Source: Sphingosinicella sp. CPCC 101087
Lineage (GTDB): Bacteria > Pseudomonadota > Alphaproteobacteria > Sphingomonadales > Sphingomonadaceae
NCBI RefSeq assembly: GCF_004151485.1
Contig: NZ_SBFF01000008.1
Location: forward strand, 62,001 to 126,000
Reading direction: 5' to 3'
DNA: 64,000 nt
Both the position numbers and the translations under genes were made by a program. Below the pieces are notes generated by a model. It was given only the letters and a program-made list of their open reading frames with translations, was not told the DNA's origin and searched no databases. Of this stretch, positions 24,867 to 33,991 are shown piece by piece (the first letter of the stretch is position 1; every line of letters starts with the position of its first letter).

Positions 24867-25694
24867 TCAGTCGTCGCGAGCCGCAAGGCGCTGAAGGCTG
24901 GCGATGGCGCTCTGCAGACGCTCGTCGCCCGCTTCCGGGAAGGGCTTCGGCTCGGCACTCGGCGGCGGGTCGGTCGCCGGCGGAGCCTGGGCGGGGATCG
25001 GGGTCGGGTCGGGCGAAGGTGCCTCGGCATCCTCGCGGCGTCTGGCGAGCCCCAGTTCCAGCCGTGCCATCAGCTCGTCGAGGCTTCCCGACGGGGCCGG
25101 GAGGTCCGGCATCGAGGATCGCTCGGGGGACGCGGCCGCCGGCTCAAGCGGCAGCGAAGGATAGGGTTCGACCCGCGCCTGCTCGGACGCCGACGGCCGG
25201 TCGAACAACCATTCGTCCTGGATCTCGTCCCTCGCCCTGTGCACGGCGGGCTCCGCCGCGACGGGCGACGCGGGAGCTTCCTGTTCCGGCTCGCCCAGCT
25301 CGTAGGTCGCCATGATCGGCGGGCGGGGCGGCGCGTCGGGGTGGAGATCGCGGCGGCGCAGGCGCGGCGTCTCCCTCTCGTCGCCCGGCTGCGACGGCTC
25401 GGCGGGGCGCGAGCCCAGGCGATCGAGCCAGCGAAGGGTCAGGAAGGCGGCGGCGAAAACCGCCATCGCGCCGGCCGCACCGATCCCGATCCGCGCCTTG
25501 AGGCCGAGTGGAGGCTCGGCCGCCGGAAGGAGCGAGGCCAGGCCCGTCGAGGCGATAAGCTCGGCGAGAAGGTCGTCCGGCATGGCGAAGACGAGAAACG
25601 CCACGGAAAGCCCGGCGAAGGCCGCCACCGGCACGTCGAGCGCGTAGCGCCCACCGCCGGTAAGCATTGCCGCCATGGATCTTGGTGCAATCAT
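24867..25694 (-). CDS. Two-helix membrane protein with long acidic Pro/Glu-rich tail, XrtA-locus partner
   Basis: A 275-residue protein. Two hydrophobic segments occupy residues about 22-42 and 68-88; the remaining 185 residues are rich in Pro, Glu, Ala and Arg, probably disordered and cytoplasmic, ending LQSAIASLQRLAARDD. No family can be named. Its start overlaps the stop of the XrtA-associated glycosyltransferase gene (ATGA at 25691-25694), so the two are co-translated; a role in the same export or glycosylation system is inference. A second ATG at 25676 is an alternative start. Confidence 0.68.
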   Translation of the reverse strand: MIAPRSMAAMLTGGGRYALDVPVAAFAGLSVAFLVFAMPDDLLAELIASTGLASLLPAAEPPLGLKARIGIGAAGAMAVFAAAFLTLRWLDRLGSRPAEPSQPGDERETPRLRRRDLHPDAPPRPPIMATYELGEPEQEAPASPVAAEPAVHRARDEIQDEWLFDRPSASEQARVEPYPSLPLEPAAASPERSSMPDLPAPSGSLDELMARLELGLARRREDAEAPSPDPTPIPAQAPPATDPPPSAEPKPFPEAGDERLQSAIASLQRLAARDD

Positions 25695-26893
25695 AAAGCC
25701 TTGCCTGCAAGCCGCTGATAGACAGGGGCATAGTTGGAAATGTTTGATGACCAGTTACGCTCGCGCTCGACGAAGGCCCGGGCGGCGTCGCGGCGGCTTT
25801 CCCAATCGTCGCGGCGGTCGAACAGGTCGCTCAGCGCATCGGCGATGGCGGCAGGGTCGCCCGGCGCGAACAATGTCCCGGTGACGCCATGCTCGATCAG
25901 CTCGCGATGGCCTCCGACGTCGGACGCGGCGACGAGTTTGCGCTGCGCCATCGCCTCGAGCGGCTTCAGCGGCGTCACCAGCTCGGTGAGCCGCATCGCC
26001 TTGCGTGGATAAGCGAGGATGTCGATCAGCGCATAATAACGGTCGACCTCGTCATGAGGCACGCGCCCCGCGAAATGGATTCGCTCGGCGGCCGGGGATG
26101 CCGCCGCCTGCGCCTTCAGCGCCGCTTCCATCGGCCCGCCGCCCACCAGCAGCAGCCGCGCCTTCGGTCGCCGCGCCGCCAGGAGCGGCATGGCGGCGAT
26201 AAGGTCGTCGAGCCCCTCATAATCGTAGAAGGAGCCGATGAAGCCGACCGACTCGGCATCCTCGAGCCCGAGGATGCGGGCGAAGGTCGGATCGGGCGGA
26301 AGCGGCGCGCCGAACAGATCCATGTCCACCCCGTTCGGCGACACGGTGATCTTGTCGGCGGGGATGCCGCGACGAACGAGATCCTGCCGCAGACCTTCGC
26401 AGATCACCGCGACCGCGTCGGCCCTGGCCGCCGCCCTCGTCTCGATCATCCGGGTCAGCCGGTAGCGCAGCGAGCCTTCGCGTCCGGTCCCGTTGCCGAC
26501 GGCCGCATCCTCCCAGAAGGCGCGAATCTCGTAGACCAGGGGCAATCGGTGTCGGCGCGCGACCGGCAAGGCGGCAAGCGCGGTGAGCACCGGCGAATGG
26601 GCGTGGAGCTGGTCCGGCCGCCAGTCGGCGATCAGCCGTTCGAGCCGGATCCGAAGCGCCCGCACCTCCCTCCACTCGCGCAGCGGAGAGCGCATCGGCG
26701 GAAGCCGGGGCGTGCGGTGGAAGGTGATTCCGTCGACGACCTCCGGATCCGGTCCGTCGGCGGCATGGCGCGCACTGGTCAGGCAGGCGACCTCCCAGCC
26801 GCGCGCGAGCTGCGCCTTGACGATCGCGCGGGTGCGGAACGCATAGCCGCTGTGCATCGGCAGGCCGTGATCGAGAAGGTGAAGGATGCGCAT
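25691..26893 (-). CDS. XrtA/PEP-CTERM system-associated GT4 glycosyltransferase
   Basis: A 400-residue GT4 enzyme. Its opening MRILHLLDHGLPMHSGYAFR and the later LPLVYEIRAFWEDAAVGNGT are characteristic of the exosortase A-associated glycosyltransferase family (TIGR04063, Daro_2409 type). The donor domain shows VGFIGSFYDYEGLDDLIAAM, LLLVGGGPMEAALK and KPLEAMAQRKLVAASDVGGHRELI. It probably builds the glycan placed on exosortase-sorted surface proteins or an associated exopolysaccharide. The exosortase itself is not in the window. It is divergent from the O-ligase gene by 111 bases after allowing for the small ORF at 27005. Confidence 0.88.
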   Translation of the reverse strand: MRILHLLDHGLPMHSGYAFRTRAIVKAQLARGWEVACLTSARHAADGPDPEVVDGITFHRTPRLPPMRSPLREWREVRALRIRLERLIADWRPDQLHAHSPVLTALAALPVARRHRLPLVYEIRAFWEDAAVGNGTGREGSLRYRLTRMIETRAAARADAVAVICEGLRQDLVRRGIPADKITVSPNGVDMDLFGAPLPPDPTFARILGLEDAESVGFIGSFYDYEGLDDLIAAMPLLAARRPKARLLLVGGGPMEAALKAQAAASPAAERIHFAGRVPHDEVDRYYALIDILAYPRKAMRLTELVTPLKPLEAMAQRKLVAASDVGGHRELIEHGVTGTLFAPGDPAAIADALSDLFDRRDDWESRRDAARAFVERERNWSSNISNYAPVYQRLAGKAL

Positions 26894-27004
26894 CTCGCGC
26901 TTATGGGCACGATTGGCTTAACGGCCCGTCAACCGCCGCCCCCTATGAGGCAGAGGCAGGCGGATGCACCGCCTCGGACGCAAGGGCGGAAAGGTGAAGG
27001 GCCG

Positions 27005-27154
27005 ATGATCGACAGCTTCGCGCTCGCGCTCACCCACGGCCTGATGCTGCTCGCCGCCTGGCGCCTGCTCTCGCGCCCCGATCTCGACGACGACCGGATT
27101 GATCCTCCGGAGCCGCCTGCGGACCGGCGTGGCTGGAGCCCGCCCGGTGCGTGA
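27005..27154 (+). CDS. Tiny membrane-type ORF upstream of the O-glycosylation ligase
   Basis: A 49-residue reading, IDSFALALTHGLMLLAAWRLL then a short charged tail DLDDDRIDPPEPPADRRGW, giving one hydrophobic helix. It overlaps the GTG start of the ligase gene by 8 bases, the arrangement of a coupled leader gene, and has a weak AAGGG Shine-Dalgarno. It could be a small membrane partner of the glycosylation system. It could also be chance: no family is known. Confidence 0.5.
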   Translation: MIDSFALALTHGLMLLAAWRLLSRPDLDDDRIDPPEPPADRRGWSPPGA

Positions 27155-28577
27155 TCTCGCCTTCGTCGGATTCATCGCCGCCCTGCTCGCGCTCGGACTG
27201 AAGCGGCCGTTCCTGTTCGTCCTGGGCTACGCCTATGTCGATATCGTCGCGCCGCAGCGCCTCTCTTATTATCTGCTCAACAGCATCCCGATCTCGATGA
27301 TCATGGCCGCGCTCGCGGTGGCGGCCTGGTTCTTCGCCGACCGGAAACGCGACCTCGCCGTCACCCCGCGCCAACTGCTCATGCTCATCCTGCTCGGCTA
27401 TTGCGGCCTCACCACCTGGTATGCCGACATGCCGCTCGAGGCGCTGGAGAAATGGGACTGGGCCTGGAAGGCAGTGGCCTTCGGCATCTTCCTCCCCCTG
27501 ACCCTGACGACACGGCTCCGGGTCGAGGCGATGCTCCTCTTCATGACCCTCTCGGCCGGGCTGATCATCATCGTCGGCGGGATCAAGACCGCTCTTTCGG
27601 GCGGCGGCTACGGGGCGCTCAACCTGATGGTCGAGAACAATAGCGGCCTGTACGAGGGCAGCATCATCTCCACCTTCGCCATCGCCCTCATTCCGATCAT
27701 TCTCTGGTTCGCCCGCTTCGGCACGATCTTCCCGCCGAATCAGGCCTCCGTCGCGGGCGCCACCGGCACCTCGCCCAACCGCGGGACGATAGCGCAGCCT
27801 CGCAAGGGCAATCTGCCCGGCCTGATGGTGAAGCTGTTCTGCGGCGCCCTCATATTCGCCTGCCTGTTGATGCCGGTCGGGACAGAGGCGCGGACCGGTC
27901 TGGTCTGCATCGCCGTGCTCGCCATCCTCATGCTTCGCGACGTCAAGCGCCGAATCCTCTACATCGCCGCGGCCGGCTTTCTCGGGCTGGTCGCCATTCC
28001 CTTCCTTCCGCAATCCTTCACCGATCGGATGGGGACGATCCAGGGCTATCAGGCCGACCAGTCCGCGAGCACCCGCCTCGCCGTCTGGGGCTGGACCCTC
28101 GAATATGTACAGCGCAAGCCGTTCGGCGGCGGCTTCGAAGCCTACGTGCAGAATCGGATACAGGTGCGCACGGTGGCCGAGCAGGATCTCGGCGAGGTGC
28201 AGCTCGTCGCCACCCGCACCGAAGCGGACGAGGGACGCGCCTGGCACAGCGCCTATTTCGAAATGCTGGGCGAGCAGGGCTATCCGGGCCTTCTCCTCTT
28301 CCTGCTGATCCACGGCACCGGCCTGGTGCGGATGGAGGTGCTTCGAAGGCGCTATCGCGACCGGGACGACATGGCCTGGGTGTCGCCGCTGGCGACCGCG
28401 CTGCAGCATTTCCAGATCGTCTACCTCGTCGGCTCCTTGTTCGTCGCGGTCGCGTTCCAGCCCTTCGTCTGGATGGCGATCGGCGTGCAGATCGCCTTCG
28501 ATCGCATCGTGAGCCGCCGCGAGCGCGAGGCGCGCCGCCGGCCGATCCGGCCGGCGGCCTTGCCCGCCGTCGCGTAA
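27147..28577 (+). CDS. Putative O-glycosylation ligase, exosortase A-associated
   Basis: A 476-residue polytopic membrane protein with about ten to twelve hydrophobic segments. The start RDLAFVGFIAALLALGLKRPFLFVLGYAYVDIVAPQRLSY is the signature of the exosortase A-associated O-ligase family (TIGR03097), relatives of WaaL/PglL O-antigen ligases. The large periplasmic loop and the LAVWGWTLEYVQRKPFGGGFEAY and DEGRAWHSAYFEMLGEQGYPGLLLFL segments match the Wzy_C domain. It should attach or polymerise lipid-linked glycan at the periplasmic face. GTG 27147 is chosen since the family begins at the following RDLAF. Confidence 0.88.
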   Translation: MRDLAFVGFIAALLALGLKRPFLFVLGYAYVDIVAPQRLSYYLLNSIPISMIMAALAVAAWFFADRKRDLAVTPRQLLMLILLGYCGLTTWYADMPLEALEKWDWAWKAVAFGIFLPLTLTTRLRVEAMLLFMTLSAGLIIIVGGIKTALSGGGYGALNLMVENNSGLYEGSIISTFAIALIPIILWFARFGTIFPPNQASVAGATGTSPNRGTIAQPRKGNLPGLMVKLFCGALIFACLLMPVGTEARTGLVCIAVLAILMLRDVKRRILYIAAAGFLGLVAIPFLPQSFTDRMGTIQGYQADQSASTRLAVWGWTLEYVQRKPFGGGFEAYVQNRIQVRTVAEQDLGEVQLVATRTEADEGRAWHSAYFEMLGEQGYPGLLLFLLIHGTGLVRMEVLRRRYRDRDDMAWVSPLATALQHFQIVYLVGSLFVAVAFQPFVWMAIGVQIAFDRIVSRREREARRRPIRPAALPAVA

Positions 28578-28615
28578 AGGGAACCGCGCCGCAGCCCGTC
28601 GATTAAGCGTCGGCA

Positions 28616-29671
28616 ATGAACAACCGCCGCGGCCTCTGCTATGTCGACGACAGTATGCCCGGCATCTCGCGAAAGCGCCGCGGCCGATACTGGCAATATT
28701 TCGATGCCCGGGGACAGCGCATCACGGCGCGCGAGGAGATCGAGCGGCTGAATGCGATCGGCATGCCCCCAGCCTATGAGCGCTGCTGGTTCTGCCCGGA
28801 CCCTAACGGCCATATCCAGGCGATCGGCTACGATGCCAAGGGCCGCAAGCAGTATCGCTACCACCCCGATTTCAGGACGCAGCAGGATTCGCTGAAATAT
28901 GAGCGGCTCGCCGAGTTCGGACGCAAGCTGCCGAAGCTGCGCAAGCGGGTCGAGGAGGATATAAAGGGAAATCCGACGAGCTACGCGGCGGTCATCGCTG
29001 CCGTGATCCGGCTGATCGACGAGACCCATATGCGCGTCGGCAACGAAGCCTATGCCAAGGAGAATAAGAGCTTCGGCGCGACCACCCTGCGCAACCGGCA
29101 TGCCCGGGTCGGCGGCGGCCGCGTCAGGATCAGCTATGTCGGCAAGAGCGGGATCAAGCGCACCATCATCGTCAACGACCGGCGCCTCGCCCGGATCGCC
29201 CGGCGTACCCAGGACCTGCCCGGCCAACATCTGTTCGAGTTCCTTGACGAGGATGGGCAGCCCCATCCCGTCACGTCGAGCGAAGTGAATCTCTATATCA
29301 AGGAGGCGATGGGCGAGGACTTCACCGCCAAGGATTTCCGCACCTGGGGCGCCAGCGTCATCGCCTTCGAGGAGATGGTGAAGCGCGCCCGCGGGAGCGG
29401 CCGGATTCGCCTGAAAGCGGTGATCGCTCCCGTCGCCGAGGCGCTCGGCAATACGCCGGCCATCAGCCGGAAATCCTATGTCCACCCCGCGCTGATCGAG
29501 GCGGTCGGCGATGCCGCCGCCATCGCCGAGACCCGCCTTCCCCGAAAATCCAAATATCTGAGCGGCGCCGAGCGGGGCTTGATCGCCTTTCTCGACTCGC
29601 TAGGCAGCATGCAGCCCAGCAATCGAGAGCGAGCGGATGAGCGGCAGAACGGCAGGAGCAGGAGCGCTTAA
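28616..29671 (+). CDS. DNA topoisomerase IB (bacterial/viral type)
   Basis: A 351-residue type IB topoisomerase. The N-terminal domain contains GRYWQYFDARGQRI and IGMPPAYERCWFCPDPNGHIQAIGYDAKGRKQYRYHPDF, with the conserved RGRKQYRYH element. The catalytic domain shows EETHMRVGNE-like IDETHMRVGNEAYAKEN (catalytic Arg), TAKDFRTWGAS and the nucleophile Tyr288 in AISRKSYVHP. It relaxes supercoils through a 3'-phosphotyrosine intermediate. The 3' end overlaps the start of the next gene by 35 bases in another frame. Confidence 0.93.
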   Translation: MNNRRGLCYVDDSMPGISRKRRGRYWQYFDARGQRITAREEIERLNAIGMPPAYERCWFCPDPNGHIQAIGYDAKGRKQYRYHPDFRTQQDSLKYERLAEFGRKLPKLRKRVEEDIKGNPTSYAAVIAAVIRLIDETHMRVGNEAYAKENKSFGATTLRNRHARVGGGRVRISYVGKSGIKRTIIVNDRRLARIARRTQDLPGQHLFEFLDEDGQPHPVTSSEVNLYIKEAMGEDFTAKDFRTWGASVIAFEEMVKRARGSGRIRLKAVIAPVAEALGNTPAISRKSYVHPALIEAVGDAAAIAETRLPRKSKYLSGAERGLIAFLDSLGSMQPSNRERADERQNGRSRSA

Positions 29672-30833
29672 CGACCGCCTGACGCAGCGATGGCACGAGA
29701 TCGCCGACTGGGTGGCGGCCAACAGCCTCGATCTTCTTCTGGCGTCGCTCGCCGCGGCGTTCATCATGCTGGTCCTGCTCGGCCTGCGGCGGTTCGGCTA
29801 CAAGCTGATCCGTGATCACGACGAAGCGGGCGAGGTGCTGACGGTCAGCTGGCGGACCGTCTTCGGCCGGGCGCTCGCCAAGACCAGCCTGTTCTTCATC
29901 GTCATGACGGCGCTGAAGCTGGTCGTCTCACAGGCCGACGCACCCCCTTTCCTGCAGCGCCTGACCACCATGCTGTTCACCGTCTCGGCCGCGCTCCAGG
30001 CGGCGATCTGGGGCCGCGAGCTGGTGCTCGGCTTCATCGAGCACAGGCTTCGCGACGAGCCGGATCAGGGCCGGCTGAGTTCGGCAGTCGGGATCATCCG
30101 CCTGTTCGTCACCATAGCCTTGTTCGCGATCGCCTTCATCGTCATCCTCGACAATCTTGGCGTGAACGTTACCGGCCTCGTCGCCGGGCTCGGCATCGGC
30201 GGCATCGCCATCGGCCTGGCCGCCCAAGGCATCTTCTCGGACCTGTTCGCGGCGCTCTCGATCATTTTTGACCGCCCGTTCCGCCGCGGCGACACGATCA
30301 CCTTCGGCACGACCACGGGGACGGTCGAGCAGATCGGGCTGAAGACGACCCGGATCCGGTCGCTGGGGGGCGAGGAAGTGGTGATCTCGAACGCCAAGCT
30401 GCTCGAGCAGCAGCTTCAGAACTGGGCGCTGCTCAAGGAGCGGCGGATCGTCATGCACTTCGGCGTGATCTACCAGACGCCCCCGGATGTGCTGGCGCAG
30501 ATCCCGCACGAGCTCAAGACCATTGTCAGCGGCCTTTCGCGCGCCCGCTTCGATCGCTGCCATGCCTTCCAGTTCGGTGCCTCGTCCATCGATTTCGAGC
30601 TCGTCTTCCACGTCACGAGCCCGGAGTTCGACGTGTCGATGCAGGTGCGTCAGGGGATCATGCTCGGCATGATCCGCCGCTTCGTCGAACTGGGGGTCGA
30701 GTTCGCCTATCCGACCCAGACCACCTTCACCGCCGCCCCCGACGGCAAGATGATCATGCCCTACCCGCCGATGGGGCTGTTCGCCGTCGAGCCGCGCGAG
30801 GAGCAGGAAACGGAGCCGCCGGAAAAGGCCTAG
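29637..30833 (+). CDS. Mechanosensitive ion channel, MscS family
   Basis: A 398-residue MscS-type channel. Four to five membrane segments precede the pore helix, with the TM3/beta-domain signature GVNVTGLVAGLGIGGIAIGLAAQGIFSDLFAALSIIFDRPFRRGDTI. The Gly/Ala-packed pore helix and the following beta-domain are intact, and the C-terminal alpha/beta vestibule extends to about residue 370. It opens under membrane tension during hypo-osmotic shock. The start overlaps the topoisomerase gene; ATG 29637 is used, though a slightly later start would not affect the domain. Confidence 0.9.
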   Translation: MSGRTAGAGALNDRLTQRWHEIADWVAANSLDLLLASLAAAFIMLVLLGLRRFGYKLIRDHDEAGEVLTVSWRTVFGRALAKTSLFFIVMTALKLVVSQADAPPFLQRLTTMLFTVSAALQAAIWGRELVLGFIEHRLRDEPDQGRLSSAVGIIRLFVTIALFAIAFIVILDNLGVNVTGLVAGLGIGGIAIGLAAQGIFSDLFAALSIIFDRPFRRGDTITFGTTTGTVEQIGLKTTRIRSLGGEEVVISNAKLLEQQLQNWALLKERRIVMHFGVIYQTPPDVLAQIPHELKTIVSGLSRARFDRCHAFQFGASSIDFELVFHVTSPEFDVSMQVRQGIMLGMIRRFVELGVEFAYPTQTTFTAAPDGKMIMPYPPMGLFAVEPREEQETEPPEKA

Positions 30834-30894
30834 GCGCTGCCCCTTTTTAGGTCGGAAACGTCATCCGGACGCAGGCCCGCCGAGAAGGCGGCTC

Positions 30895-33800
30895 TTAGAT
30901 CCCCACATCCTCCAGGCTGAGCAAGGTCGCGTTGCCGCCGGAACTGGTCGTGTCGGTGCTGGTCACCCGTTCGGCGCAGAAGCGCGGCAGATACTGGGGC
31001 CCGCCGGCCTTGGGACCGGTGCCCGAAAGGCCTTCCCCGCCGAACGGCTGGGAGCCGACGATCGCGCCGATCATCGAGCGGTTGACGTAGAGATTGCCGA
31101 CCGTCGCGACGCCCTCGACCGTCTCGGCGGCGCGGGCGATGCGGCTGTGCAGGCCCATGGTGAGGCCGAAGCCGGTGGCATTGATCCGCCGCACCGTCTC
31201 GGGAAGCTCCCCGGCGCTCCAGGTCGTGACGTGGAGCAGTGGCCCGAACCATTCCTTCTTCAGGTCTTCGATCGAAGGGCTCGAGATCAAAGTCGGCGGG
31301 ACGTAAAGGCCTTCCGCCGGCGCCCCGACGGTCTTGATCCAGCTGTTCTGCCGCGAGGCGCGATAGGTCATCAGCCGGTCATAGGCGCCCTGGTCGATCA
31401 CGGGGCCGACGTCCGTGGCCGGATCGGCCGGGTCGCCGACGACCAGCGCGTCCATCGCGCCCTCGAGCATCTCGAGCGTCCGAGCGGCGATATCCTCCTG
31501 CAGCACCAGCAGGCGCAGCGCCGAGCAGCGCTGGCCGGCCGAGCGGAAGGCGGAGGTCACCACGTCCTGCACAACCTGCTCGGGCAAGGCGGTCGAATCG
31601 ACGATCATCGCGTTGATTCCTCCGGTCTCGGCGATGAACGGGATGAGCGGCCGATCGTCGTCCGCGACGAGCGTGCGGGCGATGCGCTTGGCGGTTGCGG
31701 TGGAGCCGGTGAAGGCGATTCCCGCAATGCGAGGATCCTCGACCAGGGCAACGCCCATGTCCGGCCCGCCGGCGGCGAGCACGAGCACGTCCTCCGGAAT
31801 TCCGGCGCCATGGGCGAGCCCGACCGCATAAGCGGCGATCTCCGGCGTCTGCGGCGCCGGCTTGGCGACGACGCAGTTGCCGGTGACGAGCGCCGCCGAG
31901 ACCTGTCCGAGGAAGATGGCGAGCGGGAAGTTCCACGGCGCGATGCAGACGAATACGCCGCGCCCTTCCATCCGGATCACGTTGCGCTCGCCGGTCGGGC
32001 CGGGCAGCTCGATCGGCTTCAGTCCGGAGCGCCCTTGCGCCGCATAGTAACGGCAGAAGTCGACCGCCTCGCGCACCTCGGCGAGTGCATCGGGGATGGT
32101 CTTCTTCGCTTCCTGCACGGCGATGCGCATCAAGGTGTCGCGGTCGCGCTCGAGCAGGTCGGCGAGCCGCTCGAGGCAGGCCGCTCTTTCGTCGACGCTG
32201 CGGCTGGTCCACGCGGCAAATCCGGCGAGCGCGCGATCCACCTTCTGCCTCGCTTCGCGGCGGCACGTTTCGGGATGCTCGCCGGCCGAGGTCACGGCAG
32301 GCTGCCATTCGAGCTTGCCGCTTACGCTTCTGGCGACTCGTTCGAGCTCCGGCCGGTCGTTGAGGTCGAGTCCCTCGCTGTTCGGTCGCTCGGGCGCGAA
32401 CAGGTCCCTGGGCAGCGGGATCGAGGGGTGGCGGGTGCCGCCGACCGCGGCCACCTTGGCGACCGGATCGGCGAGGATCTGCTCGTCCGTCAGCTTCTCG
32501 TCGGCAAGCTGGTGGACGAAGGAGGAATTGGCGCCATTCTCGAGCAGGCGCCGCACGAGGTAGGCGAGCAGGTCGCGATGGCCGCCGACCGGCGCGTAGA
32601 TGCGGGTGCTGTAGCCCTGGTTGCGGACCAGGCTCTCGTACAGCCCCTCGCCCATGCCGTGGAGCCGCTGGAACTCGAAGTCGCGGCTGTCGCCGGCCCA
32701 TTCGAGAAGGGTGGCGACGGTGAGAGCATTGTGGGTCGCGAAGGCGGGATAGATATGCTTCGCGGCAAGCATGTCGCGGGCGCAGGCGAGATAGGAGACG
32801 TCGGTCGACGCCTTGCGCGTGAACAGGGGATAATCGGAAAGGCCCTGTTCCTGGGTGCGCTTGATCTCGGTATCCCAATAGGCGCCCTTGACCAGACGCA
32901 CGGCGATCCGCCGGCCGGTTCTTTGGCCGAGCGCATCGGCCCAGGCGATGGTCGGACGGCAGCGCTTGCCATAGGCCTGCACCGCCATTCCGAGGCCGTT
33001 CCAACCTTTCAGCGCCGGTAGTCCCGCGACTGCGCCGATGATGTCGAGGCTCATCTCGAGCCGCTCGCTCTCCTCGGCGTCGATCGTGAGGCCGATTCCC
33101 AGATGGGCGGCGGCGGTGGCCAGCGCTTCCACCTTCTCGATCAGCGCCGGCACGCAACTTTCATATTGCGCGACCTCGTAGCGCGGGTGCAGCGCCGACA
33201 ACTTGACCGAGACGGAATGACCTTCTTCGGCCGCGGCGCCGACCGCCCGGATCGCATCTTCGTAGGCGGCGAAATAGCGATCGGCGTCGGGAAAGGTGCG
33301 CGCCGCTTCGCCGAGCATGTCGAAGCTGGCGGTGAAGCCCGCATTCTCGCGCTTGCGCATGCGCTCGATCGCTTCGCCGATCGTCCGGCCCATGACGAAG
33401 ATCTCGCCCATCATGCGCATCGCCGCGCCCACCGCCTGGCGGACGAACGGCTCGCCGACCCGGCCGATCAGCCGCTTGAGAGCGCTCGCTTCCTCGCTCT
33501 CGCTGACCAGCGCGCGGCCGATCACCAGGCCCCAGGTCGCGCTGTTGACCAGGCCGGAATTGGACCTTCCCTTGTGCGAGCGCCAGTCGCCCTCGCCGAG
33601 CTTGTCCGCGATGAGGCTGTCGGCCGTCTCCGGGTCGGGAACGCGCAGGAACGCCTCGGCCAGGGACAGCAAGGCGACCCCTTCTTGGGTGTTCAGCCGA
33701 TATTCCTGGAGGAACTGGTTGACCCAGCCGCGGGCCTGCGCGCCCCGCAGGTCGGCGAGCATGGCGCGCGCGCGCGCCTCGATGCGCTGGCGCGCGCCGG

Positions 33801-33906
33801 GGTCGAGCGAGGACCGCGCGATCAACGGCCGGAGCACGTCCGGCTCGGGTGCCCGATGGAGTTTGGCGACGTCGGCCCGAAGGCCCTGGAGATCGGTGGA
33901 GGTCAT
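30895..33906 (-). CDS. putA: Bifunctional proline dehydrogenase / glutamate semialdehyde dehydrogenase PutA
   Basis: A 1003-residue enzyme that oxidises proline to glutamate with FAD and then NAD. The proline dehydrogenase barrel covers roughly residues 120-430 (SVKLSALHPRYE, LTIDAEESERLEMSLDII, VRLVKGAYWDTEIKRTQE, FATHNALTVA, FQRLHGMGE). The aldehyde dehydrogenase half runs from about 520 (CIAPWNFPLAIFLGQ; Glu in IPFIAETGG; Cys794 in SAGQRCSALRLL). The N-terminal ribbon-helix-helix repressor domain of enterobacterial PutA is absent, so it is a catalytic-only form, and the divergent Lrp-type gene is its likely regulator. ATG 33906 is chosen as the family start. Confidence 0.95.
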   Translation of the reverse strand: MTSTDLQGLRADVAKLHRAPEPDVLRPLIARSSLDPGARQRIEARARAMLADLRGAQARGWVNQFLQEYRLNTQEGVALLSLAEAFLRVPDPETADSLIADKLGEGDWRSHKGRSNSGLVNSATWGLVIGRALVSESEEASALKRLIGRVGEPFVRQAVGAAMRMMGEIFVMGRTIGEAIERMRKRENAGFTASFDMLGEAARTFPDADRYFAAYEDAIRAVGAAAEEGHSVSVKLSALHPRYEVAQYESCVPALIEKVEALATAAAHLGIGLTIDAEESERLEMSLDIIGAVAGLPALKGWNGLGMAVQAYGKRCRPTIAWADALGQRTGRRIAVRLVKGAYWDTEIKRTQEQGLSDYPLFTRKASTDVSYLACARDMLAAKHIYPAFATHNALTVATLLEWAGDSRDFEFQRLHGMGEGLYESLVRNQGYSTRIYAPVGGHRDLLAYLVRRLLENGANSSFVHQLADEKLTDEQILADPVAKVAAVGGTRHPSIPLPRDLFAPERPNSEGLDLNDRPELERVARSVSGKLEWQPAVTSAGEHPETCRREARQKVDRALAGFAAWTSRSVDERAACLERLADLLERDRDTLMRIAVQEAKKTIPDALAEVREAVDFCRYYAAQGRSGLKPIELPGPTGERNVIRMEGRGVFVCIAPWNFPLAIFLGQVSAALVTGNCVVAKPAPQTPEIAAYAVGLAHGAGIPEDVLVLAAGGPDMGVALVEDPRIAGIAFTGSTATAKRIARTLVADDDRPLIPFIAETGGINAMIVDSTALPEQVVQDVVTSAFRSAGQRCSALRLLVLQEDIAARTLEMLEGAMDALVVGDPADPATDVGPVIDQGAYDRLMTYRASRQNSWIKTVGAPAEGLYVPPTLISSPSIEDLKKEWFGPLLHVTTWSAGELPETVRRINATGFGLTMGLHSRIARAAETVEGVATVGNLYVNRSMIGAIVGSQPFGGEGLSGTGPKAGGPQYLPRFCAERVTSTDTTSSGGNATLLSLEDVGI

Positions 33907-33949
33907 GAATGGCCGATTAGCATGGAAAGGACCGAATTGCTGACGTAAG

Positions 33950-33978
33950 ATCCGGCATCTACGCGCCATTCGCCGGAT
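33950..33978. promoter_or_regulatory. Inverted repeat in the putA/lrp divergent promoter
   Basis: ATCCGGC (33950-33956) and GCCGGAT (33972-33978) form an exact inverted repeat separated by 15 bases, a centre-to-centre distance of 22 bases, or two helical turns. It lies in the 85-base gap between putA and the Lrp-type gene, where a PutR-like regulator would bind. Confidence 0.45.
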
Positions 33979-33991
33979 CGGATGCGGTGAC

